Shown: positions 55,749 to 64,000, counted from the stretch's first letter. The stretch is DNA of 64,000 nt from Propionigenium maris DSM 9537 (GCF_027925155.1 NZ_BSDY01000002.1:278459-342458); one strand, 5' to 3'. Program-made: numbers and translations. The notes: generated by a model from the letters alone, not told the origin.

Positions 55749-56834
55749 ATGAATTCTTTAAAGGGATTTTTTATAAGAAAGGTTGGTAACAAGAAGAGTC
55801 ACCCCTTTGATTTAAACGCTGTTAAAACTCTATATATTAAGTGTGGAAGAATTGGAGATACTGTTGTTAAGACTCCTTTTATAAAGCTAATTAAGGAAAA
55901 ATATCCTCACATTGAAATAACTGCATGTGGTGTTGGGGGGGCTGAAAAAATTTTAGAGGCTAATCCATATATTACAAACGTTATTGCTTCAAAAGGAGAG
56001 AAAAGTAAAATAAGGTTTGTCAGAATTATTAAAGATCTTGCTCATTCATTAAGGGAAAGAGGAAAATATGATTTATGCTTTAACCTAGGGAATAGTGTCA
56101 ACTTCTTTAAACTCCTTTCCCTAAGGCTTCTTAAGGCTAAACTCATAATCGGGGGGCCAAAATTAGAAAAATATGGTTTAAAATCCACTGAGTTGACTCT
56201 TATAAACAGGTACATCCACTTTACTCAAAGACACTCCTGCTATAAGTGGCTAGAAGTCGCTGAACACATGGATATAGAGGTGGATTCCTATGATAAGTAC
56301 AGGTATGATATCCACATTCCAGAGGAAATTCAAGTAAAGCATAGGGACTATTATAATGATAAAGAAATCAATTTAGTGTTTAACTTTAGGGGAAGTTCCG
56401 ATAGGAAATCTCTTCCCTGGGAGGATGTGGAATACTTTTTAAGGGAGATTAGTGAAGTAGATCAAAGAGTTTGCCTCCACCTCATGGCTCCCCCTTTATT
56501 TTACTGCGAGGCTGAAAAAATTATTAAAAAACTCAATATTAAAAATGTAAGGATGCTTCCTAAAACAGAGAGTATCTTAGAAGCTGCTGAGCTTCTAAAG
56601 GGAGCTGATATGTTATTTAGTGTTGACACCGGTGTCGTTCACATGGCTTCTGCATTTGACATTCCCATGGTGGTTATCTACCCTAACAACCCCGATACTC
56701 TTGTGGAATACTCTCCTAGATGTAGTAACTTCAAGATTATTACTGCTCCTGAATATACAGGAAATAATATAGAGGGTTACAACCTCGATGAAGTTATGAC
56801 AAATATACAGGAGATGCTAAATTTCATCCATTAA
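55749..56834 (+). CDS. Family 9 glycosyltransferase (heptosyltransferase-like)
   Basis: 361 aa. LYIKCGRIGDTVVKTPFIKLIKEKYPHIEITAC, LVFNFRGSSDRKSLPWEDVEYF and ADMLFSVDTGVVHMASAFDIPMVVIYPNN. Divergent from the gene at 54329-55468; AGGAGG ribosome site; own terminator. Third GT9 protein of this region. Confidence 0.88.
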   Translation: MNSLKGFFIRKVGNKKSHPFDLNAVKTLYIKCGRIGDTVVKTPFIKLIKEKYPHIEITACGVGGAEKILEANPYITNVIASKGEKSKIRFVRIIKDLAHSLRERGKYDLCFNLGNSVNFFKLLSLRLLKAKLIIGGPKLEKYGLKSTELTLINRYIHFTQRHSCYKWLEVAEHMDIEVDSYDKYRYDIHIPEEIQVKHRDYYNDKEINLVFNFRGSSDRKSLPWEDVEYFLREISEVDQRVCLHLMAPPLFYCEAEKIIKKLNIKNVRMLPKTESILEAAELLKGADMLFSVDTGVVHMASAFDIPMVVIYPNNPDTLVEYSPRCSNFKIITAPEYTGNNIEGYNLDEVMTNIQEMLNFIH

Positions 56835-56900
56835 TTTTTAAGAGGTGTTACATATTTTCAAAACTGTTATTAAGACTGTTGAATTTTGATATTACTTTAA

Positions 56901-56939
56901 AGAAGGAGTTAACCTCTCCAAGTTAGCTCCTTCTTTTTT
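56901..56939 (+). terminator. Terminator of the GT9 gene
   Basis: AAGGAGTTAAC pairs imperfectly with GTTAGCTCCTT, then TTTTTT. Confidence 0.85.
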
Positions 56940-57072
56940 CAATACTCCAATCTACTCATATTATACCTTATCTAAACGGTTATCTCTCTTTTCACAATCT
57001 CTTGCCTCTCCAAAGAACTTAGCGTTCTTATATTGGTTATTCTTTACATTTCTCTTAGTTATCTTTTATCCC

Positions 57073-57960
57073 TTATTTTTTCTCTAGATATAAATTTATT
57101 ATCAAAAATATAGTTCCTAAAGTATTCCCTAATAAAAAACTACTTTCCTCAAAGCCTATTATTGGAAATTTTTGAATTGTAACTACCATGATGATAGTTA
57201 ATAAGGTTCTTAGTATAACTTCACTTGTTTCAAAGAATAATTTCTCTAGCCAAAATACAATCCCATAAACCAGATAATACATTGCTACAACAGTTACAAT
57301 ACTTCCTTTTGTTGTTCCTCCTATTACATATAACAAGCCAGGAAAAAGAAGGATCCCCAAATAAACCAGACTCTTTTCCAGAATAATTATGTTAGTAGCT
57401 ATAAAAATAGATATCAAAATACTAATAAATATCACCCATTTAACTTTAGATACTTCATAAAAATTATAAGTTTTTAAACTATTAATTTCAGAATGAGTGA
57501 ATTCTAACTTCCCTTCTTTCATGCTTAACTTCACAAGACTTAAGGTAGTTCTTCCTTCTATTTTTTCACCATTAGGTTTTTTATAAATTCCCATTCTTAA
57601 ACTATCATAACTATCAACATTAGAATTAATTTTTCTTACAAAGGTTCCATCGTCACGAAGATTTATTGTAAAATTCCAATTATCAAATCCATATTGTTTC
57701 CTTTTTTCTGGCAAAAGAGCCAATTGATCTTTCGAAGGAGTACCATGAAGGAACATCCTTGCACCTTGAACTTCCTTAAAATCTACTTGATCATTTAGCC
57801 TATAAATAAATTGATATTCATTAGGTTTATTACCTTTATGAATTTCAAAACTATCCAAAAGAGGAATTTTTTTTTTGTTAACGTAACCTTTCTGATCTAT
57901 TCCTTTAAAAACAATCAAACTTAACATTATCGAAACAAATACTACTATTATTTTCTTCAT
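57073..57960 (-). CDS. Membrane protein of unknown function
   Basis: About 295 aa. An N-terminal membrane anchor (KKIIVVFVSIMLSLIVF) is followed by an extracytoplasmic part of about 160 aa, then four or five hydrophobic helices at the C-terminus. The start at 57960 is preferred; the longer frame begins inside the neighbouring lipoprotein gene. AT-rich and unlike the flanking genes in base use, so it may be acquired. I see no known domain. Confidence 0.7.
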   Translation of the reverse strand: MKKIIVVFVSIMLSLIVFKGIDQKGYVNKKKIPLLDSFEIHKGNKPNEYQFIYRLNDQVDFKEVQGARMFLHGTPSKDQLALLPEKRKQYGFDNWNFTINLRDDGTFVRKINSNVDSYDSLRMGIYKKPNGEKIEGRTTLSLVKLSMKEGKLEFTHSEINSLKTYNFYEVSKVKWVIFISILISIFIATNIIILEKSLVYLGILLFPGLLYVIGGTTKGSIVTVVAMYYLVYGIVFWLEKLFFETSEVILRTLLTIIMVVTIQKFPIIGFEESSFLLGNTLGTIFLIINLYLEKK

Positions 57961-57973
57961 AAATTTATCGCCT

Positions 57974-58456
57974 CTATTCATAGTATATCTTATCTAGCAG
58001 GTTTCCTTCTCTGTCATAGAAGCTTGCCTCACCAAAGGGCTTATCGTTCCTATAGTTGATTATACTCTCTACTTCTCCTGTATCGTAGTACTCTTTGGTT
58101 GTTCCCTCTAACTTGCCTTCCCTGTAGTTCTCATCGGTTTTCAGCTGGCCGTTCTCATAGTAAACCAGGTATCTTCCATCTATCTTTCCAGCTTTAAAGG
58201 TTGTTTCCAGCTTCTTATTTCCATTTGCATGGTATGCTGTAAAGGGACCATTGTACCTTCCATCCTTAAAGCTGGCTTCTGCCATGTGGCTTCCATTCTC
58301 ATAGTATTTTATAAACTCTCCCTGAGCCAGATCTTCCCCTGTATAGTAGAGACCACTTTTAGGAGTAATATCCTTAAAATCTCCCACCATCTTCTCAGGA
58401 ATATTGGTACAGGAAACCATTATTATCAATGTTATAAGCAGTATTATTTTTTTCAT
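57974..58456 (-). CDS. YwqK/MORN-repeat lipoprotein
   Basis: 160 aa with a lipobox (MVSC, Cys about 16). Five or six repeats of about 20 aa follow, of the type KYYENGSHMAEASFKDGRYNG, YHANGNKKLETTFKAGKIDG, YYENGQLKTDENYREGKLEG. These are MORN-like repeats of the YwqK family, known as antitoxin-like or envelope-associated proteins. No cognate toxin was recognised; the downstream membrane-protein gene is 13 bp away. Confidence 0.85.
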   Translation of the reverse strand: MKKIILLITLIIMVSCTNIPEKMVGDFKDITPKSGLYYTGEDLAQGEFIKYYENGSHMAEASFKDGRYNGPFTAYHANGNKKLETTFKAGKIDGRYLVYYENGQLKTDENYREGKLEGTTKEYYDTGEVESIINYRNDKPFGEASFYDREGNLLDKIYYE

Positions 58457-58592
58457 TTCTTCACCTCCGTTAGCCTTATTATACTATAATTCAAACCCTT
58501 TTCATAGGAAGGTTTTGGGCATATTTGTGATTGCCCTTTAAAATAAAATAAACTATAATGTTATTAGAGCTTTGTATGATTTGGAGGTAGAC

Positions 58593-59639
58593 ATGAGTGA
58601 AAAAAAAGAGGGTTTTTTCAGCAGCTTGTTTAAGGGGAAAAGAAACAGTCAGACCGAGGAGGAGAAAGTAATCCTCCAAAATATGTTGGATAAAAAGGAC
58701 AGGATCATCTCGCAACTTCAGGAAAAGCTTAATTTGGAAGCAGAAAAAAGAAAGAAGACAGAAGTTTTCTTAAAACAAACTGATATTATTCAGAGAAACT
58801 TGGAAAATAAGGATAAGAAAAACAGGGAATTAAAAGCTCTTTTAGAGGCCTCTGAGGAAAGGTTTCAGAACACCACCACCGAGAAGGAGGAAGTTCTGGA
58901 AAAGTATAATGATCTTGTAAGGATCCTACAGGAAACCAAGGAGGAAAACTCTACCTTAAAAGAGGAGATAGGAGATCTCAACGCTCTCAAGCTTCGTGAG
59001 GAGCAGGTTCAAATTTTAGGTGATATCTCCCTTTCTAGAGATGAGATCGAGGAGATGCAGGAGGAGATAACTTCCTTAAAAAATCTCTGCGGAGAGCAGA
59101 GGAGTGCTATAGACCAGCTAGATGCAGACAAGGTGAAGTTAGATGGAGAGATATCATATAGAGATTCTATTATTCTAGAGCTCAGAGAGAGGCAAGAGGT
59201 GTCCAAGACCCCTGAGAAGAATGATCTTAACTACAGGCTCCCCTTAGAGGTTCTCCTTGCTTCAACAAAGTATTCCGATGTATTAGATGCCCTTCACAAG
59301 GAAAACATAACCTTTGTTGATGAGGTTAGGAAAGATATTCATACTATCGTAGAAGATATTAAAAATTCAGATTTGGCTCTAAGTGCCATAGATAACTTTA
59401 ACAGGGGTAGGTACTGCTGGGATGTTAAAACATATATCTCCAAGGGTCCTAAGCTGTCCAAGATATTCAATAGACAGAGAAAGCTATTGGGTTACTTCAG
59501 TGAAAACTATATGGAGTTCCTCATAGATCTTGAAGGTTTTGATCTAAACAGAGTATCGGAGTTAGGTTACTCGGAGAAGCAGATAAAAGATTTCCAGGAG
59601 AAGATAAAAGAATACGACCATATTAAAATATCAAAGTAG
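58593..59639 (+). CDS. Long coiled-coil protein
   Basis: About 348 aa. Residues about 20-205 are a near-continuous heptad-rich coiled coil (for example LQNMLDKKDRIISQLQEKL, EKYNDLVRILQETKEENSTL). The last 140 aa form a small globular domain (NYRLPLEVLLASTKYSDVLDAL to the end). No signal peptide or membrane span. ATG 58593 has GGAGGT 4 bp upstream; an ATG-like start 21 bp earlier does not. Could be a cytoskeletal or scaffold protein; the family is not recognised. Confidence 0.75.
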   Translation: MSEKKEGFFSSLFKGKRNSQTEEEKVILQNMLDKKDRIISQLQEKLNLEAEKRKKTEVFLKQTDIIQRNLENKDKKNRELKALLEASEERFQNTTTEKEEVLEKYNDLVRILQETKEENSTLKEEIGDLNALKLREEQVQILGDISLSRDEIEEMQEEITSLKNLCGEQRSAIDQLDADKVKLDGEISYRDSIILELRERQEVSKTPEKNDLNYRLPLEVLLASTKYSDVLDALHKENITFVDEVRKDIHTIVEDIKNSDLALSAIDNFNRGRYCWDVKTYISKGPKLSKIFNRQRKLLGYFSENYMEFLIDLEGFDLNRVSELGYSEKQIKDFQEKIKEYDHIKISK

Positions 59640-59664
59640 GCGGCCTTCACAGGCGGCCTTTTTT
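59639..59664 (+). terminator. Terminator of the coiled-coil gene
   Basis: GGCGGCCT-TCAC-AGGCGGCC hairpin with one G-G mismatch, then TTTTTT. Confidence 0.75.
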
Positions 59665-59684
59665 GTAAGAGGGGGAGATAAAGG

Positions 59685-61142
59685 ATGCATGATGTAATTA
59701 TTGTAGGGGGTGGAGTTATAGGGTGCTCCATCGCCAGGGAACTTTCCAGATATAAGCTGGATATCCTTGTTCTTGAAAAGAGTGAGGATATCAGCACAGG
59801 GGCTACCAAGGCCAACTCAGGAATTATCCACGGGGGATATGATGCAGCTCACAGCAAGTTAAAGGGATACTTCAGCAGAAGGGGAAATCAGATGTTTGAT
59901 AAGCTGGAGGAGGAGCTTAACTTTGGATTCTCCAGATGCGGTTCCCTGGTCCTGGCTTTTTCTCAGGAGGAGAGGGAGCATCTGAAAAAGATCATAGAAA
60001 ACGGAGTAAAAAACGGAGTAGATGACCTGAAAATTCTTGAAGAGGAAGAGCTCAGGGAGATGGAGCCCAATATATCCTCTGAAGCTGTCTGCGCTCTGCA
60101 CTGTCCCAGTGCAGGAATTGCTTCTCCCTATGAGTACTGTATCGCCCTCATGGAAAATGCCATTGCAAATGGAGCGGCCCTTAAGCTAAATACAGAGGTA
60201 AGGTCCATTGAGAAGTCTGAAGAGTGCTTTATAGTAGACACCACAAGGGGAAGCTATAGATCTAAGTATGTAATCAACTGTGCTGGAGTCAATTCCGATG
60301 AGGTTTCCTCTATGGTTGGAATCGATGATTTTCATATTATTCCCCGTAGGGGAGAGTACCTCATCCTCCAGAGGGGAACTGGAGAGGCTTTAAAGAGGGT
60401 CATATTCCAGTGTCCTACAAAGGAAGGCAAGGGGATACTGGTAACCCCAACCTACCACAACAACCTGATGATAGGCCCCAATGCTCAGGAGGTGAGTCGG
60501 AAGGATGATGTAGATACCACAAGGGAGAACCTCTCTGCCATCATCCAGACTGCCAGAAGGTCTCTTCCTGACTTCGACACCAATAAGATAATAAGATCCT
60601 TTGGAGGAATAAGGGCTACAAGTAGCACTGGAGACTTCATCGTAGGTAGAACTACCGTTAAAAACTTTATTAACTGCGCAGGGATCGACTCCCCAGGGCT
60701 GACCTCCTCTCCAGCAATAGCTCTTCATGTGGCAGAGCTCTTAGAGAAGGAGGGGCTGAAGCTAGTTGCCAATGAAAGCTTCAACCCCTTCAGAGATGGA
60801 GTTGCTGTTAAATTAAACGATGAAAACACACTTAGTATGAGGGAGGTTCTTCCCCTCACAGAGCTTTCATTGGGAGATGAAGAGAGGATAGTATGCAGAT
60901 GTGAGCAGGTAAGGGAGAAGACCATCAGAAAGGCTTTGGACAGGGGTATCCTTGTAGACTCCACTGATGGAGTAAAAAGAAGAACTAGAGCGGGAATGGG
61001 AGTATGTCAGGGAACATTCTGCACTCCTCGTGTAAGGGAGATCATCGCCGACCACTACAGTATTTCTATAGATGAGGTTTCTGAAAGAGGAAAAATCTCC
61101 AGCGATCTTCTTCAGAGGGTTAAGAGGGGAGAGGTAAAATAG
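59685..61142 (+). CDS. GlpA/LhgO-like FAD oxidoreductase with C-terminal BFD iron-sulfur domain
   Basis: 485 aa. FAD-binding DVIIVGGGVIGCSIARELS, GATKANSGIIHGGYDA and the DAO-fold body are followed by a C-terminal BFD-type [2Fe-2S] domain (IVCRCEQV...GMGVCQGTFC). This is the layout of anaerobic glycerol-3-phosphate dehydrogenase-type or 2-hydroxyglutarate-like oxidases. GlpB/GlpC partners are not adjacent, so the substrate is uncertain. It ends at a bidirectional hairpin facing the sodium symporter. Confidence 0.87.
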   Translation: MHDVIIVGGGVIGCSIARELSRYKLDILVLEKSEDISTGATKANSGIIHGGYDAAHSKLKGYFSRRGNQMFDKLEEELNFGFSRCGSLVLAFSQEEREHLKKIIENGVKNGVDDLKILEEEELREMEPNISSEAVCALHCPSAGIASPYEYCIALMENAIANGAALKLNTEVRSIEKSEECFIVDTTRGSYRSKYVINCAGVNSDEVSSMVGIDDFHIIPRRGEYLILQRGTGEALKRVIFQCPTKEGKGILVTPTYHNNLMIGPNAQEVSRKDDVDTTRENLSAIIQTARRSLPDFDTNKIIRSFGGIRATSSTGDFIVGRTTVKNFINCAGIDSPGLTSSPAIALHVAELLEKEGLKLVANESFNPFRDGVAVKLNDENTLSMREVLPLTELSLGDEERIVCRCEQVREKTIRKALDRGILVDSTDGVKRRTRAGMGVCQGTFCTPRVREIIADHYSISIDEVSERGKISSDLLQRVKRGEVK

Positions 61143-61182
61143 ATTTGTATATCTACAACTATAATCAAGGAAGTAATTAAAA

Positions 61183-61212
61183 GAGGGGGCTTAACAGCCC
61201 CCTCAAATTTTA
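61183..61212. terminator. Bidirectional terminator between the FAD enzyme and the NSS small-subunit gene
   Basis: GAGGGGGCT/AGCCCCCTC stem; T-rich on both sides. Confidence 0.85.
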
Positions 61213-61308
61213 TTTATCTGATTTTAGTGCAATTGCCAGGCAGTATCCAAAGCCGCCCCACAGAATACACATACTTGTTATCGCTGTTATTATTGCTCCC
61301 GTACTCAT
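61210..61308 (-). CDS. NSS transporter small subunit (MetS-like)
   Basis: 32 aa: MSTGAIITAITSMCILWGGF then a second half with basic end. It has the single-span WGG pattern of MetS, the small subunit of the methionine/alanine transporter MetPS. It starts within the stop of the large subunit (ATGA overlap), which almost guarantees coupled translation. Confidence 0.85.
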   Translation of the reverse strand: MSTGAIITAITSMCILWGGFGYCLAIALKSDK

Positions 61309-62870
61309 AGGCTTGCCTCCTCTATACTAGACTTTTTTTCGTCATCACCTGTTAACTCGTTCCCCACAAGAGGGTTACCATAGATAGTTTTCTCAAAGTT
61401 ATCCGATCCCTTCTTATTGGCAAATACCACAGAAGCTGCCATTATAGCCAGCATTACTCCAAGACCATATACTCCAAGAGCAAGCCAAGAGTATCCCTCA
61501 TATGGGTTGGAAACTTCATTTACTATCTTAAGAACAAACATTACTCCAAGGATAACCGAAGTAGCTCTTATACAGAACAGCCACCACTTTCCAACTGCAA
61601 AGTCTGAAAGATCATTTGCATACTCTCTGATACTATCTGTCTTAAAGAACCACGCAAAGATAACCAGCTCTGCTAGACCTGCCATTACAATACCATACTG
61701 ATTTGTAGCATAGTCAACGATATCAAGAACATATAATCCACCTCTTGTTGCAATAACAAGGGAAAGTATTCCAGATAGAGCAGTAAATCTGTTCAGAGCC
61801 TGCTTTCTTGTAAGACCAAACTTATCTGAAATAGATGATACCACTGCCTCTATAATAGACATAGAAGATGAGAATCCCGCAAAGATAAGGGATGCAAAGA
61901 ATATTACTCCTATGATTCCATTCATTCCTGGAAGAGCACTGATAGCCTGTGGGAAAACCACAAAGGCAAGTCCTACTCCCGCTGAAGATACCTCAGCCAC
62001 GCTTACTCCCTGAGTGTGAGCCATGTATCCAAGAACACTAAATACTCCAATTCCTGAGATAAGACTGAAACTACAGTTTCCAAGACCAGTCATAAAGGCA
62101 TTGTTAACGATATCCGACTTCTTCGGAAGGTAACTAGCATAGGCATACATAATGGCAAAACATACACTCAATGAGAAGAAGATCTGACCATATGCTGCTA
62201 ACCATACCTGAGGATCGGAAAGCTTACTGAAGTCCGGCTTAAAGAAGTAATCCAGACCAGCCATAGCTCCAGGAAGAGTTACTCCCCTTACTACAATAAT
62301 AAGTAGAGCCACAACAAGAAGAGGCATAAATATCTTATTGGCCTTTTCAAGTCCTTCCTTCACTCCAAGTCTTAACACTCCATAGTTTACAGCCCAAACA
62401 ATAATCAGAGGTATAACTACCTTCATATTAAGTCCACCTAAGTTCATAGGAGAATCTGTAAGCTGTAAATATTCACCAAAAAGGAATCCCTTAGGGTCAG
62501 CTCCCCAAGCTCCATTAATAGCATAACCTGCATAACTAAAAGCCCAACCTATAATTACCACATAGTATGTAGTGATACAGAAGGCGATGAAAGCCTGGAA
62601 CCATCCAATTGCCTCATACTTTCTGCTCAGTTTACCAAAAACTCCCGGTGCACTGGACCTTATCTTATGTCCCAGTGAAAACTCCAGTATAAGAATTGGT
62701 ATACCCGCTGTTAAAAGCGCCACCAGATAAGGAATCAAAAATGCTCCTCCACCATTACTTGCTACTGTATATGGAAACCTCCATATATTTCCCAGTCCTA
62801 CTGCAGAACCAATCGCCGCAAGGATAAATCCCATACGCGATCCCCATTCACCTCTGTTTTCCGTGCTCAT
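61305..62870 (-). CDS. Sodium-dependent amino acid symporter, NSS/SNF family
   Basis: About 521 aa with 12 or more helices. WGSRMGFILAAIGSAVGLGNIWRFPYTVASNGGGAFLIPY is the classic NSS first helix with the Na+-site residues. ATG 62870 is preferred over the upstream start at 62957 because the family begins here and GGGTG precedes it. With the MetS-like small subunit it probably imports methionine, alanine or another neutral amino acid. Confidence 0.92.
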   Translation of the reverse strand: MSTENRGEWGSRMGFILAAIGSAVGLGNIWRFPYTVASNGGGAFLIPYLVALLTAGIPILILEFSLGHKIRSSAPGVFGKLSRKYEAIGWFQAFIAFCITTYYVVIIGWAFSYAGYAINGAWGADPKGFLFGEYLQLTDSPMNLGGLNMKVVIPLIIVWAVNYGVLRLGVKEGLEKANKIFMPLLVVALLIIVVRGVTLPGAMAGLDYFFKPDFSKLSDPQVWLAAYGQIFFSLSVCFAIMYAYASYLPKKSDIVNNAFMTGLGNCSFSLISGIGVFSVLGYMAHTQGVSVAEVSSAGVGLAFVVFPQAISALPGMNGIIGVIFFASLIFAGFSSSMSIIEAVVSSISDKFGLTRKQALNRFTALSGILSLVIATRGGLYVLDIVDYATNQYGIVMAGLAELVIFAWFFKTDSIREYANDLSDFAVGKWWLFCIRATSVILGVMFVLKIVNEVSNPYEGYSWLALGVYGLGVMLAIMAASVVFANKKGSDNFEKTIYGNPLVGNELTGDDEKKSSIEEASL

Positions 62871-62945
62871 AATTTCACCCCTTTTTAATAGTTGATGTTG
62901 TTCTCGATAATTATGTACTCCTTCATCCATAGAATTTTTAATAGA

Positions 62946-62973
62946 ATTATATACCATTTTTTAGATATGTCAA
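62946..62973 (-). promoter_or_regulatory. Promoter of the NSS symporter operon
   Basis: TTGACA (62973-62968), a 16-bp spacer and TATAAT (62951-62946) on the minus strand. Confidence 0.88.
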
Positions 62974-63163
62974 TACCAGTTTTTTAGAACTTTTACTTTT
63001 TTACGAACTTTTGTCTCATTGTACTAATATAAAAGTATTGATTCCCTATAATTTTATTAAAAATTCAATTTTCATGGATTTTCACAACAATCTTCCATAA
63101 AGAGTTTCCAAGATTCTGATTTTTTCCTTTTTTATTTTACAAATTGTCCAAAAAAACAAAATA
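62974..63163. other. Non-coding AT-rich spacer
   Basis: Between the NSS promoter and the terminator of the 58-aa gene; no gene or structure recognised. Confidence 0.5.
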
Positions 63164-63189
63164 AGAGAACCCAAATTTTTAGGTTCTCT
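63164..63189 (-). terminator. Terminator of the 58-aa gene
   Basis: AGAGAACC/GGTTCTCT stem, then TATTTTGTTTTTTTGG on the minus strand. Confidence 0.8.
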
Positions 63190-63225
63190 CTATACCTCCG
63201 TAGATATTTTTGAAATAGATAGATA

Positions 63226-63402
63226 TTATTTTTTTAATGGGACAATATCCTTTATAGATAATACAGAGTGTTTTGTTGTATTTGAAATCTCTTCTATAAT
63301 TCCATCCATACCACCATTTATATCTCTTAGAATAATTGTTCCTAGGTCCTCATTAACACTATAATCTCCAACTACCTCATGCAAATATTGTACGAAATAC
63401 AT
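63226..63402 (-). CDS. Uncharacterised 58-aa protein
   Basis: A complete small gene: promoter TTGAAA-16 bp-TATAAT (63535-63508), a roughly 100-nt leader, GGAGGTGG 5 nt before the ATG, and a terminator. The product MYFVQYLHEVVGDYSVNEDL... then IILRDINGGMDGIIEEISN... is soluble, mostly acidic, with a predicted helix. I do not recognise it; it could be a small regulator or anti-toxin-like protein. Confidence 0.75.
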   Translation of the reverse strand: MYFVQYLHEVVGDYSVNEDLGTIILRDINGGMDGIIEEISNTTKHSVLSIKDIVPLKK

Positions 63403-63426
63403 AATACCACCTCCAGGTTAATTCAG

Positions 63427-63441
63427 CCGGGCTTCCAGCCC
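63427..63441 (-). other. Hairpin in the leader of the 58-aa gene
   Basis: GGGCT-GGA-AGCCC within a longer inverted-repeat-like context (TTAAT/ATTAA arms), about 30 nt before the ATG. It may be a post-transcriptional control element. Confidence 0.45.
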
Positions 63442-63507
63442 TTGCCATTAATCAAAGGTTAATATTTAATATCTGTTTTATGGTTGTTATCTTTCTAACT
63501 TGATAAG

Positions 63508-63535
63508 ATTATACCCTAATTTTCCTTATTTTCAA
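63508..63535 (-). promoter_or_regulatory. Promoter of the 58-aa gene
   Basis: TTGAAA, a 16-bp spacer and TATAAT on the minus strand. Confidence 0.8.
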
Positions 63536-63781
63536 AGGGCTAGAGACGATGTTTAAGCTGATCTTAAGTTTCTCTTTACCTGCTACTATATGGAAGCTTT
63601 CTTCTAGAGTGACCTTTAAAAGGTGACTCTATCCATTTTTATAACTTCTACAATGGAGAACACCTATAGATTAATATTCATATTATTAATGCAGATTTAA
63701 TCCTTTAGGAAAAGGAATTTTTGTTTGAAACAAGTGATCTCCATTGAAGGGTGAAGTTTTTTTATTAAAGTAAAAAAAGTG
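63536..63781. other. Non-coding region before tRNA-Lys
   Basis: Contains one unexplained inverted repeat at 63606-63630 (AGAGTGACCTT/AAGGTGACTCT, followed by ATCCATTTTT); no gene seen. Confidence 0.5.
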
Positions 63782-63810
63782 TTGACTCCTTTTTTAAGTT
63801 ATGATATTAT
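63782..63810 (+). promoter_or_regulatory. Promoter of tRNA group 2
   Basis: TTGACT, a 17-bp spacer and TATTAT. Confidence 0.88.
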
Positions 63811-63843
63811 AACTCTTGTCTTCGAAAGAAGCCGTCAAAGGAA

Positions 63844-63919
63844 GCGTCACTAGCTCAGTTGGTAGAGCACTCGACTTTTAATCGAGTTGTCACAGGTTCG
63901 ATCCCTGTGTGACGCACCA
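63844..63919 (+). tRNA. tRNA-Lys (TTT)
   Basis: 76 nt with encoded CCA. Anticodon TTT in ACTTTTAAT; acceptor GCGTCAC/GTGACGC. Confidence 0.95.
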
Positions 63920-63923
63920 AGAT

Positions 63924-63998
63924 GCCCCGTTCGTCCAGTGGTTAGGATACCAGATTTTCACTCTGTAGACAGGAGTTCAATTCTCCTACGGGGTACCA
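63924..63998 (+). tRNA. tRNA-Glu (TTC), copy 2
   Basis: 75 nt with CCA, identical to the copy at 43456-43530. The tRNA group may continue past the window end. Confidence 0.95.
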
Positions 63999-64000
63999 CT

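Noticed and set aside
57974..58456. YwqK-type antitoxin of a toxin-antitoxin pair
   Set aside because: It has a lipoprotein signal, and no toxin gene is recognised nearby.

Overview
The window looks like chromosome of an anaerobic, low-GC, Gram-negative bacterium, most plausibly a marine-type Fusobacteriota member (Ilyobacter/Propionigenium-like). This is inferred from a Na+-translocating NQR complex beside lipopolysaccharide (LPS) genes, an outer-membrane MipA-like barrel, rubredoxin, Clostridia-like promoters and strong GGAGG ribosome sites. The species cannot be proved from this sequence alone.

Layout. 1-3.9 kb (+): the end of an nqr operon (nqrC with two FMN domains, nqrD, nqrE, nqrF, then an unknown 151-aa protein). 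4-6.1 kb (-): two paralogous MarR-like regulators around a MipA-family barrel. 6.1-11.6 kb (+): a MATE transporter behind a tandem-repeat structured leader with its own promoter and intrinsic terminator, then an M19 dipeptidase, mntP, a phospholipase-D-like lipoprotein and a small lipoprotein. 11.7-19.4 kb (-): a nine-gene operon with two glycosyltransferases of the families named after arsenosugar biosynthesis, an APH-fold kinase, a nucleoside hydrolase, a YnjB-type binding protein with two permeases and an ATPase, and a CDP-alcohol phosphatidyltransferase. 19.7-27.4 kb (-): two VTT (TVP38/TMEM64) membrane proteins, one fused to a tandem rhodanese; an 863-aa GltD/CCG-type redox protein; two exported tandem rhodaneses; and a rhodanese fused to a CsoR/CstR-type repressor. 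TACCCC/GGGGTA palindromes lie at promoters of this block. Together 11.7-27.4 kb resembles an enlarged E. coli ydjXYZ-ynjABCDEF locus and is the best candidate for an undescribed pathway.

27.7-35.6 kb: a two-component system, dinB, a cation/proton antiporter behind a fluoride riboswitch, a lone cyclic-nucleotide-binding-domain protein, rubredoxin, a pseudouridine-kinase-like PfkB protein and a double META-domain lipoprotein. 35.7-43.1 kb (-): an exopolysaccharide or O-unit cluster (initiating sugar transferase, flippase, four glycosyltransferases, acetyltransferase). 43.4-43.7 kb: tRNA Gly-Glu-Ala-Met. 43.9-56.8 kb: a cupin-type XRE regulator and a large LPS region with three GT9 heptosyltransferase-like proteins, four Kdo-kinase/WaaP-like proteins and a visibly AT-richer central cassette (about 47.7-54.3 kb). 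57-63.4 kb: a membrane protein, a YwqK-type lipoprotein, a coiled-coil protein, a GlpA-like FAD protein with a BFD-type iron-sulfur tail, and an NSS sodium symporter with its 32-aa small subunit. The window ends with tRNA-Lys and a second, identical tRNA-Glu.

Four copies of a roughly 85-90 bp intergenic repeat (4.5, 11.6, 31.3 and 34.9 kb) share a covarying hairpin at one end, and each abuts the terminator of a gene facing it at the other end. Starts were adjusted where ribosome-binding sites indicated it; all functions come from reading motifs, with no database search.
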